DNA of 64,000 nucleotides from Vitellaria paradoxa. Its lineage: Eukaryota; Streptophyta; Magnoliopsida; Ericales; Sapotaceae. Under the pieces are notes generated by a model. It did no database searches, was not told the origin of the DNA, and was given only the letters and a program-made list of their open reading frames with translations. Position numbers and translations under genes: made by a program. Below, one piece after another: positions 41,101 through 50,890 of this stretch (position 1 is its first letter; every line of letters starts with the position of its first letter). The stretch spans positions 24,171,246 through 24,235,245 of the forward strand of contig CM034238.1 of the NCBI GenBank assembly GCA_019916065.1, given 5' to 3'.

Positions 41101-44100
41101 ATATAATAAGATGTAGACTTTAAATATTCTATCTCCAAATCTATTATTTTTGTCTTTTATTTTTTTCATTTCAAGATGGTATCAGAGCACATGGTTTTTG
41201 ATCTTGGATTGTCTGCATTCTGAATTATAGTAAAGTATTTTTTGCGTTATATTTTTTCACTAGTGTTTTTTTTTTTTTTCAGAGTCTTGCTCTACCCTAA
41301 CACCACTACAACCACCACAGAATTCTTTATCTTTTGCAGTCTGAACCCGTTCTTAGGGTTATGACTCTTCTTATTTTGATTCCGACATTTGATTCTTTGT
41401 ATTTCAACGTTTCGGTACATTTTTTTTATTTAGGATGATCTCTTATTATTATATTGTTCATCATATTCACAGTACCGTTTCTTGACGGAATTAATTATAA
41501 TACACTATGAGATATCAGTCTTTCTTATTAGTTGTAAACTTTGGAGAGTAAGGTGCTGCTTTTTCTTTCGACATTTTTTAGTTTTGTCTTTTTTGTTCCA
41601 GCTTGGCACACTATATATTCTGTTTGGTTATTTTTCGATCTCTAATATGAGATATAATCATATCAATGGCAGTAAAAATTTTCAGGAACTAATCGTTAAA
41701 ACTTCATCACTATCAGCAGCTACACAACTTCAGATTTTATACTCATAGCTTTTTTGGCTATACAGTTCAGCTGTTTTTGTAGTGCTCTGATTTCCAAACT
41801 CAAATTAGTTACCATCTTGAGTTTGAGAGAGGGTGTTAGAATATTCTATATTAAATATGAGTTATTATTTATATATATTATCTATATTAGAATATTCTAT
41901 ATTTTATTTTTTAGTCAGTAGTTAGGTTTATTTTGAAATGTAAATCATTATCATACATATCTATCATTGTAAGCTTATATAAAGACATTTTTTTAACCTT
42001 TGTAAAATATATATGACAAAATGTAGACTTTACGTATTATGTCTCCAATTCCATTATTTCTTGTCTTTTATTTTTTTAAATAGTTCTCTTGCTTACAGTA
42101 TAGGAATGAGTCGTAACAAAAGCACAGTTATGATGGCCAAATACTGACAAGATATCTTGGTGTACCAACTAAATTTACGGGGTCACATCTTGATTAGACA
42201 CTAGTGGGTCCATCATACTTGAACTATCCAAATACTGTAACCAGGATAAAGCTAGGATTTTGAGTCCGGAGGCCAAAAAAACTTATAACTAATATTATAA
42301 ATTATATTTAATAAATAAAAAAAATTAATATATATGTATAAATGGTACAATCAGTTGAACTTCCAATTTTTAAATTATATATAACAATTAAGAAAAAATA
42401 ATTAAATTTTAAGAACACTAATCCATAACCTAAATGTTTTTGACTAAAAAATTTATATGTACTATTGGTAGTATTTTTTAGACTAAGATCAACTTTTTTT
42501 AAAAATTTTAAGGGGGGACGAACCATAGTTTAATTTTTTTTAGTTAAAAATTTATATATATGGGTGGCATTTTTCGAAACTTAGGAGGGCTATGGCCATC
42601 CCTAAAACCCCCTACCTTCGTCCCTAATTGTAACAGTATTCCAAACTAAAAATTGTGGTCTCGTGCACAAGGCTCCTACCTATATAGAGTGGGGGGGGGG
42701 GGGAGCAATGTCCGTAGGCTTACCCCTAGTAATTGAAAAGACCTTGTAAAAGTATTCCAAACTAACAGTGAAAATTCTGGTACACAAAATAAATGCATTC
42801 TAAATAGCAGAAGGTATTGATCAATAAAGAAAATTTCTTAGTAAGAACCAAAGAGTTGTTGTATTGGGTGGAAGTTAGGCTTACTTCTTCTTGACCATGA
42901 GAGAGTTAGTGTGTAGAAGCTTAAAACCGGCAATATTCTCAACAGCAAGGTTACCAAGAAAGCCCACACTTCCTGTACTTAATCCTATAAGAAGTGCAAG
43001 TGTCCACTTGAGAAAAACATACTGAAATATTTGAACTAAACTCCTAGATCGCCAGTCCTGCTTGAAAAGATCATTTTCAATAATTCTGCAAAAATTCACG
43101 CCAGCATGTGAGACAGAAAAATAGATGTTGAATGAATAATGAATAAATTTTGTAAGAGTAATACATTTTTCAGTGAATTCACTAGTTGAATACTTCAGTT
43201 CTGTGTAGAGTGCCTTAGCTTACAACTCAATGGATTACAGCAAATAGTGTGTAAAGTGAACTCAGCAGTCTTATTCGAACATAATATAATCATTCTGGGA
43301 CATGTCTCCCTCTCATGCAATAAATGAAAGTCATTTAAATTAATTCATTTAAAATTTAAAAAGCAGGAGCAACATAATGTCGAACGCAAAGGAAATTTTT
43401 GCTCTACATTTCAAATCAATCAAGAAAAAAAATGCATCGAAAAAGAAAACAAATTCTTCACACTTACGTTGACTTAAACAAAATTAGCAATCCAAAGTGC
43501 AAATAAATAGTGTCTAAGAAGAGCAAATCCGGGTATGAACTTGAGACACCGTGAATTTGAAAAACTAAAGGTAAGAGCATGGTAAGGACAAAAATTTATA
43601 TATAAATATATATACACATGCTAGTTTCACGGACGAAATGAAGACTTATTTGGGAAGGGGGCCAAATTTAGGTCAAGGAAAATTTTAAACTAGCACTATG
43701 AATTATATTTCGGAAATAAAAATGCATCAATAAAACCTAACAACAATGCTTCACCAAAAAGTAAGTTTTTGTTCATTAATATCTATGAAAAATTTGGCTT
43801 CATATGCATATCCAATATTGATTTGTTAATTAGAATGGCACTCAGCGACTTTTCATGCCACGAAATCTATCAATGATTGAATTTGTAGTATATTTCTCTA
43901 TGATTTATCTTTCAACATATACAAGCATGTCAAGCAAGGCACTTTCAACGAAATCATATTCCAACTTATTTTGAAAATTTCTTTTAACAACACTTGCAAA
44001 AAAATGCACACTCTATAGTTGCAATAAAAACTATTTTTTTTTTTGATAAGTTAGTCGTAATAAAAACTATTAACTTTTCATTTTACATAAACTAACATTG

Positions 44101-47100
44101 CATCTTTTGCTCATTTAAATTTTGAGCTAAATCTTTTTTCTTTTTAGCTTACTGCATGACTTGTATCGCTAACAGTTGTTAAAAGTTGTTCCATATCACC
44201 CCATTAGAAAAATTACTTGTCTCATATAAGAGATGAACTTTCCTCACCTGAACAATTAGGTTTTAAGATTGAGCTCCTACCCTTATGTATTGTTGGGCTT
44301 CTTGACATGGTATCAAAGCGGATTTTCAATTGGATCTTGCCATAATCCACGTTGTGCTCTCCCACATTGGCCTATTAGAAAAGTTGCTTGTATCACATAA
44401 AAGATGGACTTCTCTCACTCTAACACCTAGATTTTAAAATTAAGACCTCTATTCTTATGTGTTGTTGGGTTTTTTTTACAACAATGAGTGATGGATTCAG
44501 TTAAGTATTGGTGGTAAATTAGTGGTGCTATCAAATCTTGGATTATACATAAGAACTAGCAGGATGCCTGCACATTGCTCTGAGTTTTTGCAATATATTC
44601 AACCTTATAATAGATGAAAAAATGGCATATGAAACAAGTAATGCAAATTTTAATGCAAAAAGAACATATAATATTTAATACAAAAAAAATCAAAATACTC
44701 TAACAACAGCAAAATTATCTAGTACATAATTACCAAAAAAATAAAAAAAAGTAAAAGTGTGACATATGTTCAAAGACAAAGTTAGGATTTCATGAATGGG
44801 GATGGGGGCACAAAAACTTTACACTAAAAAGTTAAAAATTTAGTAATCCAAAAAAACATACAACTATTTTTTGTTATATACGATATGATTACAAAATACC
44901 ATAAAAAGTTAACTTTTCTAATACATCGAGTGAATTACAAATCAAAGAGGTACTCGAAGAGTTTTTATGTCATAGAATTCGTCTATAGTTGAATGTGTGC
45001 TAAATTTCTTTGCAACTTTACTTTCAATATGTATAAGCAATGCACTTTTGAGAAAATCAATTCCTATCTTGTTTCAAAGTTTAGTTTTAACAAGATTCAT
45101 AGTTGAAAAACCACACTTTGTAGTTGCACTAAAAACAGAAAGTTTAAGGACAAGTTTAAACATGAAGAAAATACAACATCTTTAGTTAGAGAATATTGTA
45201 AATCACAAAGGACAAGAGCTAAACCATGATTGTTGAAAGCGATGCGGATGTGATGTTGGTCTAGATTTTGGATACTCTGCAAGTATGCATCGATATGTAA
45301 CAATTCTAACACAAGCGCGCCGAGTTTCAACTTGTTAATTTATTGGATACTCCAATATTTGTTTTTGTAATCCTTGATCTCATTTTAAGCAATGTTATGT
45401 CAGTTTGTGAGATTTGGGAGGACGAGTTACAGAGTTTGATGTCTACATCATGGATTATGGATAGACATTGATTCATTATCTTTCGAATTTTCCACCCTCT
45501 CTTGAAAAATGAGTCAATTGTTTTCTTTCTCAGCTAGATTAAAATGAACTGGTGTACAAAACCTTAGTTTGTGGGTTTATTTGGAAAAATGGAAAAGCAG
45601 ATGCTTTTTGTTTTTTATTATATTTTTTGAGTTTGTGGGTTTGCTTGGGAAAATTTATTTATTGGTAACTATGGCAGAGGCTTTCTCCCCAGGAGTGGCG
45701 GCATTCTTAAGGACATTTCTTATTTTAATATACACATATGCATATGGGATTCTACCAAGCTTGGAGGCTAAGGGCCATGGCCACCCCTCGTCTTACCTCA
45801 AATTCGTCTCTACACCTGTTGAACCTCCAAATAAAAAATAAAAACAAAACATGAAAAAGTAAAATAAAATAAAAAAGTAGGACACTTGCACCAACAACTC
45901 CTAATACTTTCAATGTAAAAATAATATTTAATATTCCAACATTAAAAAAAAATTAAATACAATGATATATTATAGACTTATAGAAAAAAAAGTGGGACAC
46001 GTGTTGATCCTAAAAAAAAACACAAAATAAAAAAGTAAGACACGTGTTAGATTACTGATAATCTCTGAAATTTCTAATATAAAAATAACATTTAATATCC
46101 AAACGCTAAAAAAGAAAAAAAAGAAAACTTTAAATACCCCTAATAACAGCAAAATTATCTACTATAAGCTTACCCAAAAAAACCAATAAAAAAATATATT
46201 TCAAACAAAAATAAAAATATAACACAAAAATAAAGGGACTAGCGTCGAGCTGTCCACAACCTCGCACATTTTAATATAGAAATATAGATTAAATAAAAAA
46301 TATGCAAAACTTAAGAAGGTTGGCTGGGTCTTAAACAATTTTTGACCTAAAAATTATATGTATTAGTGGTGTTTCTAGAGCCTTAGTGCATGGCCCCCTC
46401 CCCCAGTCTTTGTCATTGACATGGCTTATGTATAAATATAGCATTCGCAAACCATCAAAAATATTGAAATAATGACCCTAATTCTATATCTCAATTCAAA
46501 AATCAAAAAATCATTCCACTAACAAAAATATATAACAAAAGATGAGACAAAAAGTGACATGGTTTCTAGGGTTTCATTGATGCAAATATTAGGACTATAC
46601 AGAAAATCATTGCACCAAAATACTTTTAGGACTTCCATTTTTGCACCATTATTATGTGGAAGACTTAAAATTGACCTCAAATGTCTCCAAGCACAAAAAT
46701 GAATGTCAATTCTGCATCAAATATCTTCTTTATTGATGGTTCAACATGACAACACCATTCAAAGCAAATAATTTAAATCCACACTTGGGGGGGGGGGGGA
46801 ATGATAATTTAAACCCAAAATTATTTTTTTGAAAAGAAAAAAGAAATGACCCTTTAATTATATATGCAGTCAAATTAATTGCTTTAATTATTTAACGTGT
46901 TTATGTGGTGTATGTATAAAATAACAGCCAAACAAGTAAACAACATAAAATTCTGATGCATGAACCATTCAACTGATCAACGCCATTAAATTGATCATAT
47001 GCCATCCGGTGGTGTGTTTGGTTGGCGTGAAAGGAAAGATGAAAATGAACGGACAAAAAGAAATGAAACGATTCGTTTCTTTCGTTCTCCCTGATCATTT

Positions 47101-47357
47101 TCTCAGCAACCAAACACGGGAAAGCAAAACGTGCCGTGGAGCTGAATTACGTACTCGTAATCGAGGCTTTCAATGGGGCAAGCATTAGCCCCAACAACGG
47201 CAATCTGAGAGGTGGTGTTGGTCCGGCTTCTGCTCTTCAGCAGCAGAGGCTCTCCCATGCTTTTCTCCGAAGACGACGACCTATTCCTCCCCAGCTTATT
47301 CTCTTCATACGCCATTCCTCCCTCACTTTCGACATCATTCGCCTCTCTATGATCCAT
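24214..47357 (-). CDS. CLC-c: Chloride channel/antiporter CLC-c type, complete seven-exon gene
   Basis: Plant CLC-c proteins move chloride across the tonoplast or endomembranes and take part in ion storage and guard-cell function. Exons: 47357-47155, 43085-42885, 40407-40230, 37452-37190, 36143-35874, 35619-34491 and 24312-24214. All join in phase with GT/AG borders, giving 780 residues, as expected for the family. The protein starts MDHREANDVESEGG, with TNTTSQIAVVGA before the membrane domain. GSGIPEVKA has Ser168 at the anion-selectivity position (serine is typical of chloride-preferring members, proline of nitrate-preferring CLC-a/b). GKEGPMVHTG holds the gating glutamate near 211, and ALEEAASWW the proton glutamate near 277/278. 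Later come GIAIPSGLFIPVILAGASYG and two CBS regions in exons 6-7, ending HVLGLYPHI. No lesion was seen. Introns 1, 2, 4 and 6 carry transposons; intron 6 is 10.2 kb because of one. Confidence 0.95.
24785..25643 (+). repeat. 5' LTR of the Sirevirus-like element
   Basis: Begins TGTAAAGTCTTGTGG and ends GGAATTTTCA. It contains a GC-rich block at about 25010-25150 that stands out in an AT-rich element, and a CCTATATATATG TATA-like word at about 25283-25294. By eye it differs from the 3' LTR at about 19 sites and one 1-bp indel, nearly all transitions. Confidence 0.95.
25646..25657 (+). other. Primer binding site
   Basis: TGGTATCAGAGC, two bases after the 5' LTR, is complementary to the 3' end of plant initiator methionine tRNA, the usual primer of copia elements. 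Confidence 0.9.
25700..27391 (+). pseudogene. gag region of the Sirevirus-like element (broken)
   Basis: The likely start is the ATG at 25700 (MDPPREGGSS), but codon 24 is TGA at 25769-25771, where relatives have tryptophan. The frame then stays open to 27391. It shows the UBN2-type gag core (WNFKALSAIFSTVYPNEF, FDDFYVRLSHIVNSC), a CCHC zinc knuckle CFECHGYGHFAQDC for RNA binding, an acidic serine-rich stretch and a charged coiled-coil tail (about 26870-27180). The last ~100 bases are out of frame with the continuing polyprotein. Capsid/nucleocapsid role by family. Confidence 0.85.
27290..29205 (+). pseudogene. pol part 1: protease and integrase of the Sirevirus-like element
   Basis: Frame +1 relative to gag from about 27290. 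In order: a degenerate zinc-finger-like YHHCGIKGHIRPNC (first cysteine replaced by tyrosine), the protease motif WYLDSGCSNHMSG, the GAG-pre-integrase block ELWHQRLGHMNY, and an integrase core with HMDLMGP, IRTDHGREFEN and QQNGVVERKNR, so the D,D,E triad is present. After GYSSTSRAFR the text jumps to an acidic stretch, suggesting loss of part of the integrase-RT linker. TAA at 29203-29205 ends the frame, but homology continues in the same frame beyond it. Confidence 0.9.
29206..30774 (+). pseudogene. pol part 2: reverse transcriptase and RNase H
   Basis: In frame with the preceding part after its stop codon; the first methionine is at 29272. Reverse transcriptase: TKWIFKNKSDEFGNI, FQVDVKSAFLNG and the catalytic YVDDIVFGS. 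RNase H: GYSDADWAGS, LSTAEAEYIAAGS, CDNMSAI and the closing TKHIDIRHHFIRE. No internal stop over about 500 codons, and the catalytic residues are present. The domain would act only if the upstream stop were read through or absent. Confidence 0.93.
30775..31803. other. Spacer between pol and the extra ORF
   Basis: Non-coding. Holds purine runs (GAGGGGGAGC near 31278, A/G run near 31200) and a GC-rich block at about 31552-31645 sharing CCTCGCAGGCA with the GC block of the LTRs. Confidence 0.5.
31804..32961 (+). pseudogene. Extra ORF between pol and the 3' LTR (putative plant transposon protein / env-like position)
   Basis: The open frame at 31804-32766 starts MSKRTRTGSSSTSG and ends with TAA. 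The same frame continues with a related tail to 32961 that is rich in aspartate and glycine, so one nonsense codon probably truncates it. It contains VKLVQEFYANFCET and VTPDFIASILGIARP, the layout of the 'putative plant transposon protein' domain found in plant retroelements (FYxNF, then a position-specific insertion block). A polar, possibly coiled C-terminal part follows (LRLEGEVENIRADQ). No clear signal peptide or convincing membrane anchor was seen. In sireviruses this slot holds the so-called envelope-like gene; the function here is not known. Confidence 0.6.
33237..33247 (+). other. Polypurine tract
   Basis: AAGGGGGAGAT immediately precedes the 3' LTR and would prime plus-strand DNA synthesis. 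An 8-bp palindrome ACTTAAGT lies about 25 bases upstream. Confidence 0.9.
33248..34105 (+). repeat. 3' LTR of the Sirevirus-like element
   Basis: Same ends as the 5' LTR, about 98% identical by hand comparison. Followed by the TCGAT target duplication. Confidence 0.95.
36597..37056. mobile_element. Tourist-like MITE in CLC-c intron 4 (family C copy)
   Basis: 460 bp between TAA at 36594-36596 and 37057-37059. The ends are GTGTGCGTTTGG and, reverse-complemented, GGGTGTATTTGG. It contains CCGTGGGAACGGATTTGG and a second CCGTGGGAACGG word. A related, inverted copy lies at 61046-61408. Confidence 0.75.
37109..37180. repeat. GT-rich microsatellite next to CLC-c exon 4
   Basis: Interrupted (GT)n ending about 10 bases from the splice donor at 37189-37188. 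On the minus strand it reads CA repeats right after the donor, so length changes could influence splicing. Confidence 0.8.
37453..40229. other. CLC-c intron 3
   Basis: 2.8 kb, mostly unrecognised. It includes a TA run at about 37900-37916, an AG microsatellite at about 38109-38168, and two related 40-bp blocks with TTTTCTCAAATCATCTT at about 39649 and 39717. No element ends or coding homology. Confidence 0.55.
40924..41173 (+). repeat. 5' LTR of the TRIM-like element
   Basis: 250 bp, TG...CA. Contains a TATATAAAG word at about 41067-41075 as possible TATA box. Confidence 0.8.
41834..42080 (+). repeat. 3' LTR of the TRIM-like element
   Basis: Matches the first copy along its length except for about 25 substitutions and the lost final bases. 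Confidence 0.8.
42242..42626. mobile_element. hAT-type non-autonomous element in CLC-c intron 2
   Basis: The left end CAGGATAAAGCTAGGATTTT faces the right end, reverse-complemented, TAGGGACGAAGGTAGGGGGT. Flanks are ACTGTAAC (42234-42241) and ATTGTAAC (42627-42634), an 8-bp duplication with one mismatch, as in hAT. About 200 bp inside is homologous to 59085-59280 in inverse orientation. These ends suit the TTF-type hAT transposase relics in the neighbouring intron. Confidence 0.7.
43842..43992 (-). pseudogene. hAT (TTF-type) transposase C-terminal fragment, copy 1
   Basis: The minus-strand reading NKLEYDFVESALLDMLVYVE, then IIEKYTTNSIIDRFRGMKSR, matches the tail of the hAT dimerisation region (family pattern: ...KTxLRNKMxDEFL..xIxIDxFxxMK.RR). 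Stops interrupt it. Lies in CLC-c intron 1. Confidence 0.6.
44950..45145 (-). pseudogene. hAT (TTF-type) transposase C-terminal fragment, copy 2
   Basis: The minus-strand reading FSTMNLVKTKL, stop, NKIGIDFLKSALLIHIESK, then FSTHSTIDEFYDIKTLRV is the same protein tail as copy 1 but longer on the N side. One TGA replaces the usual arginine codon. Lies in CLC-c intron 1; the rest of the transposase was not found. Confidence 0.7.
47010..47115. mobile_element. Miniature TIR repeat beside CLC-c exon 1
   Basis: GGTGTGTTTGGTTGGCGTGA faces, on the other strand, CCGTGTTTGGTTGCTGAGA. About 105 bp long and only 40 bp from the exon 1 donor. Confidence 0.5.
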
Positions 47358-47560
47358 TTCTCTCCTTCACAATCTCTCTCTCTAGATATCTCGCTCCCTC
47401 CCTCCACTTTCTTTATCTATTACCGTCAAAATTTTTCAATGGCCCTTCCACTCTCTAAATCTTCGCAAATCACAAGCATGCACAGACACACAGAGAGAGA
47501 AGCAAGGCGTATAGGATGGGAAAGATTTTTATGGCTAAGAAATGCATATAAACAAAGAAT
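47358..47560 (-). promoter_or_regulatory. CLC-c leader and probable core promoter
   Basis: Read on the minus strand, GTTTATATGCAT at about 47542-47553 is a TATA-like word some 190 bp before the ATG, followed by a GA/CT-rich leader. Position and composition only. Confidence 0.4.
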
Positions 47561-48420
47561 TGTCCGCCCTTAAAATCACGAACCTCTCTAAAAATTTAAA
47601 TGTAAATTTACGAAAACAAATTATAAAAATAAAAATCACTAACTAAAACGAAAAAAGAAACTGAAGTATTCATAGTGTTTAATAAATGTGTGTTAGTGCA
47701 GTATTTAATAAAAGACTAAAAATTTTATTATCTTTTATAAATATTATTATATTTTTTTAAAATATTAATTAAAAAATTTTATAAAAAAATGTTAAAATAT
47801 AAAGATAATAAAAAAAAAGAATATTTTCACGTACAATGATCGAAAAAATAATTAAAATAAAAAAAATTTGACTGTTGAATAAATTCAACAAGTAAAAGTG
47901 TTCCAATCTAAATTATTGAACTTTTTTTTTTTATATAAACATATGATGATAAATTTTTGAATGGCTCTTTCACTTTGCAAATCTTCGCCACTCACACCCA
48001 TGCACAAACAAGCATAACCGGAGAGAAGCGAGGCGTACAAGACGGGAAAGATTTTAATGGCTTATATATATATAAACAGTATATATATATATATATATAT
48101 AGAATTATAGATGTTTAAAAGATTAAAATTAGGGAAACATAATTTAATTTGCAAATGGTTAACAAGAAAATTATAAACATAATTTACAAAAATAAAAATT
48201 ATTAATCAAAATGGACTAAAATATTCATACGCTGTTTAATAAATGTGTGTTAATATAGTATTTAATAAATGTGTCAATTTTTTTTATTTACTATAAATAT
48301 TATTTTACTTTTAGAAATATTAATTTAAAAATGTTATATAAAAGAATATAAAAAAATATAGATAGAATGAAAGGGTTTCCCATGGAGTGATTGAAAAAAT
48401 AAAGGAAAATATTTTTTTTT
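47431..48420. repeat. Tandem duplication of the CLC-c upstream region
   Basis: Copy 1 spans about 47431-47875, copy 2 about 47952-48420. Shared landmarks in order: AATGGCYCTTYCACT, CAAATCTTCGC, CATGCACA, GAGAAGC-AGGCGTA, GGGAAAGATTT, TTTAATAAATGTGTGTTA and a final TGAAAAAATAA-like block. Identity is moderate with several indels. Confidence 0.75.
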
Positions 48421-49515
48421 TTATGAAAATATCTCTTAAATTATCATTTTTTTTCTATTTAGCTATTAAACTATCGAACGCACTTATTACATCTTTGAAC
48501 TATCTAATTTCATTCTATTAGTACGAATTCTAACTATATCCATTAAAATTATTGAAAAAATTATTATATGCGGGTCATGTGACATTTTTCACCTTACCCT
48601 GGGGACATAATGGTTAATGTCTATTTCTTCCGTATGATTCCAAAAAGTGTATGTTTTTAAATATAAATTATGAATATAAATTATTAAAAATATTTTTTAT
48701 TAAGTATAATTTTATGAATTTATTTTAAATTTTAAATATATGTTTTAGATAAAATACTTTATTTTAAAATATATTTTTTTAAATATAATTTTATGAATTT
48801 AAAATTATAATTTATGTTCATAATTTTATAATTTTAAATATATCTTTTTAATTCAAACTTATTTAAATTATATCATTAACTAATATATTTAGCTAAATAG
48901 CATAACAAAGCTAAACTATTAGTAAGTGAATTATTTTTGAATCACATGATAATCATATATATTTAAATAAATATCATAAACAAAGATAGTTAAATTATTA
49001 GTAAGTAAATTATCTTTTAATTATGTGATAATTATATATATTAGCTAATGATATAATTTAAATAGATTTGAACCAAAAATATATATTTAAAATTATAAAA
49101 TAATGAATATAAACTGTAATTTTAAATTCATAAAATTATATTTTAAAACAAAGTATTCTATCTGAAACATATATTTGAAATTTAAAATAAATTCATAAAA
49201 TTATACTTAATAAAAATTTATTTTTAATAATTTATATGCATAATTTAAGTTTAAAAACATATACTTTTTAACACTAGATGGGAGAAATAAACATGGATTG
49301 ACCGTTATGTCCCTTAGGTGGAGCAAAAAATGTCACATGACCTGCACATGATAATTTTTCGCTAGCTTTAATGGATTGAGTTAATGTTTTGATCAAATAG
49401 AATCGAATTTGATAGTTCGATAATGTAATAGATGTGTTTAATAGTTTGAGAACGAAATGAAAAAAAAGGAATAATTTAAGAAATAATTTTATAAAAAAAT
49501 TCAAAAAAAAAAAGT
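48415..49515. mobile_element. Foldback-type element with ~500-bp inverted arms
   Basis: Left-arm landmarks CTCTTAAATTATC, TCGAACGCACTTATTACAT, CGGGTCATGTGACATTTTT, GGGACATAATGG and ATTTATGAATTT-like text all recur in reverse complement at mirrored positions (TTTCTTAAATTAT, TAAACACATCTATTACAT, CAGGTCATGTGACATTTTTT, GGGACATAACGG). The centre (about 48900-49060) has two direct ~65-bp units with ATTAGTAAGT. No coding capacity. It lies upstream of CLC-c. Confidence 0.8.
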
Positions 49516-49895
49516 AATGATCACCTTTAAATAAATCTAACGTTTCAAAAAATTTTGAACTTAAATTCTTAAACTCTTTATTATAATATTTAAAAATTTT
49601 ACTTTTTTTTAGTGATTTATGCAACGTCAGATCTCTCTAGATGTCATGTGAAACGAGTAACCTTTTATTACCCGCCGCAAAACAATGCACCTGTTAAAGG
49701 GGAAAATTGAATGATGCACGGGCTTCTCGGATGCGGCTCACCTACTGACAAATTTGTTTACATATATTAGTATTTGATGCGTGCGATGCGTAAAATTGAA
49801 TGATTATTTTAAAGGTAAAACAGAATTTTTAAATATATTATAATATATTTCAATAAAATTAACTAATTTCATAAATTCGTTAAAGTGATTTTTTT
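49516..49895. other. Spacer between foldback element and MULE
   Basis: AT-rich, no recognised feature. Confidence 0.4.
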
Positions 49896-49976
49896 GGGCA
49901 AATTTCACTAACGTTCCTTAAGATTTCTGATACCGACAAAAACCTCCCATAAGATTTTTGAATGACACCACCCTCC
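49896..49976 (+). repeat. MULE left TIR
   Basis: Inverted partner of 56357-56435. It ends in the ACCACCCTCCATTC region, where similarity fades. Confidence 0.8.
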
Positions 49977-50477
49977 ATTCTTTTACCTAAGTTTACCGAA
50001 AGACCCTCATCCGTTAAATTGAGGTAGAAATTGAATAAAAAATGATGATGTCATTGTACCCAAACTTACAATATACCTATGTTACCCTTACCCTTACTCT
50101 CCTTTGCTATACGTATCCTAAACTAGATTTCCATTGTCATTTTACAAATTCAGAGGATATAAAATCATGTCAGGAGAGAGAAAGTAAAATAGAGTAAGAA
50201 AGAGAAAAAAAAAGAGCTAAACCAAGGTAAACTTGCGCTCAAAAAACCATTTTTCATTTCCCATCTCAAACTTTTCATTCCAAGCATTTCTCATTTTTCA
50301 TTTTTAATTCACAAACTCATCTCATTTTTTATTCCAAGCATTTATCATCTCAAGCATTCAAAGTCTCAACCATTTTCATTTTTCATTTCATATTTTATTC
50401 AAGCATTTTAGTCACAGTCTCATGCATTTCTCATCTCTAATTTATTTTTTTCTCCTAAAATTTGTGCTTAAGACACT

Positions 50478-50890
50478 ATGCAATCTTCATCTTCAGGTAC
50501 AACAAATGCAATACTTAGGTACGAGAATAGGTACCGCCACTGCAGATTAAAAGCAGATATCAAGGTAACATGTTCAGAGCCAAACAAAAACAAACTATAC
50601 CATGCATGTCTAGAGGGAGTTTGTGCATTCTAGGATTGGTGCAAATGAATCAATATTTATGAAGTTTAAACTGTCATCCATGAAGTTCAAAGTGTGCAAA
50701 TACAGAGACGGAGGATACCTACCAATAAGATAGAAAATGGCATGTCTAGACATGATAATGCAATGGCTCTTAGGGTTCAAATATTGGAAGGGCAATTAAG
50801 GTGCATGAAGATGGTGGTGGCAATGTGCCTCATCACTATTATTATGTGTTTTTTTTTTTTTCATTATCCTAATCCTACTGAAGTAAATGT
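50478..50890 (+). pseudogene. GRF zinc-finger-like ORF of the MULE (broken)
   Basis: Reading from the ATG at 50478: YRHCRLKADIKVTCSEPNKN, then KLYHACLEGVCAF, a stop where relatives have tryptophan, then DWCK. Further on, MALRVQILEGQLRCMKMVV leads into a hydrophobic CLITIIMCFFFF tail. This is the order of small plant GRF-type proteins (CxC...CP....C zinc ligands, short coiled coil, C-terminal membrane segment) often carried by transposons. Stops and frame changes show decay. Function within MULEs is not established. Confidence 0.55.

Larger units (their letters stand above)
40924..42080 (+). mobile_element. Copia-derived non-autonomous LTR element (TRIM-like) in CLC-c intron 2
   Basis: LTR copies at 40924-41173 and 41834-~42080 are about 90% identical by eye and start TGTTAGAATATTC. 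The primer site TGGTATCAGAGC lies at 41177-41188, three bases after the first LTR, and a purine-rich GAGAGAGGG precedes the second. The 660-bp interior retains only a gag start-like FLDGINYNT fragment near 41480 and has no pol. The end of the 3' LTR is eroded, so no target duplication could be confirmed. It is a deletion derivative of a copia element mobilised, if at all, in trans. Confidence 0.85.
43086..47154. other. CLC-c intron 1
   Basis: 4.1 kb AT-rich intron. Besides the two transposase fragments and the small element next to exon 1, it has GGCCATGGCC-type words at about 45770 and 46390 that resemble eroded hAT ends. No other coding homology. Confidence 0.55.
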
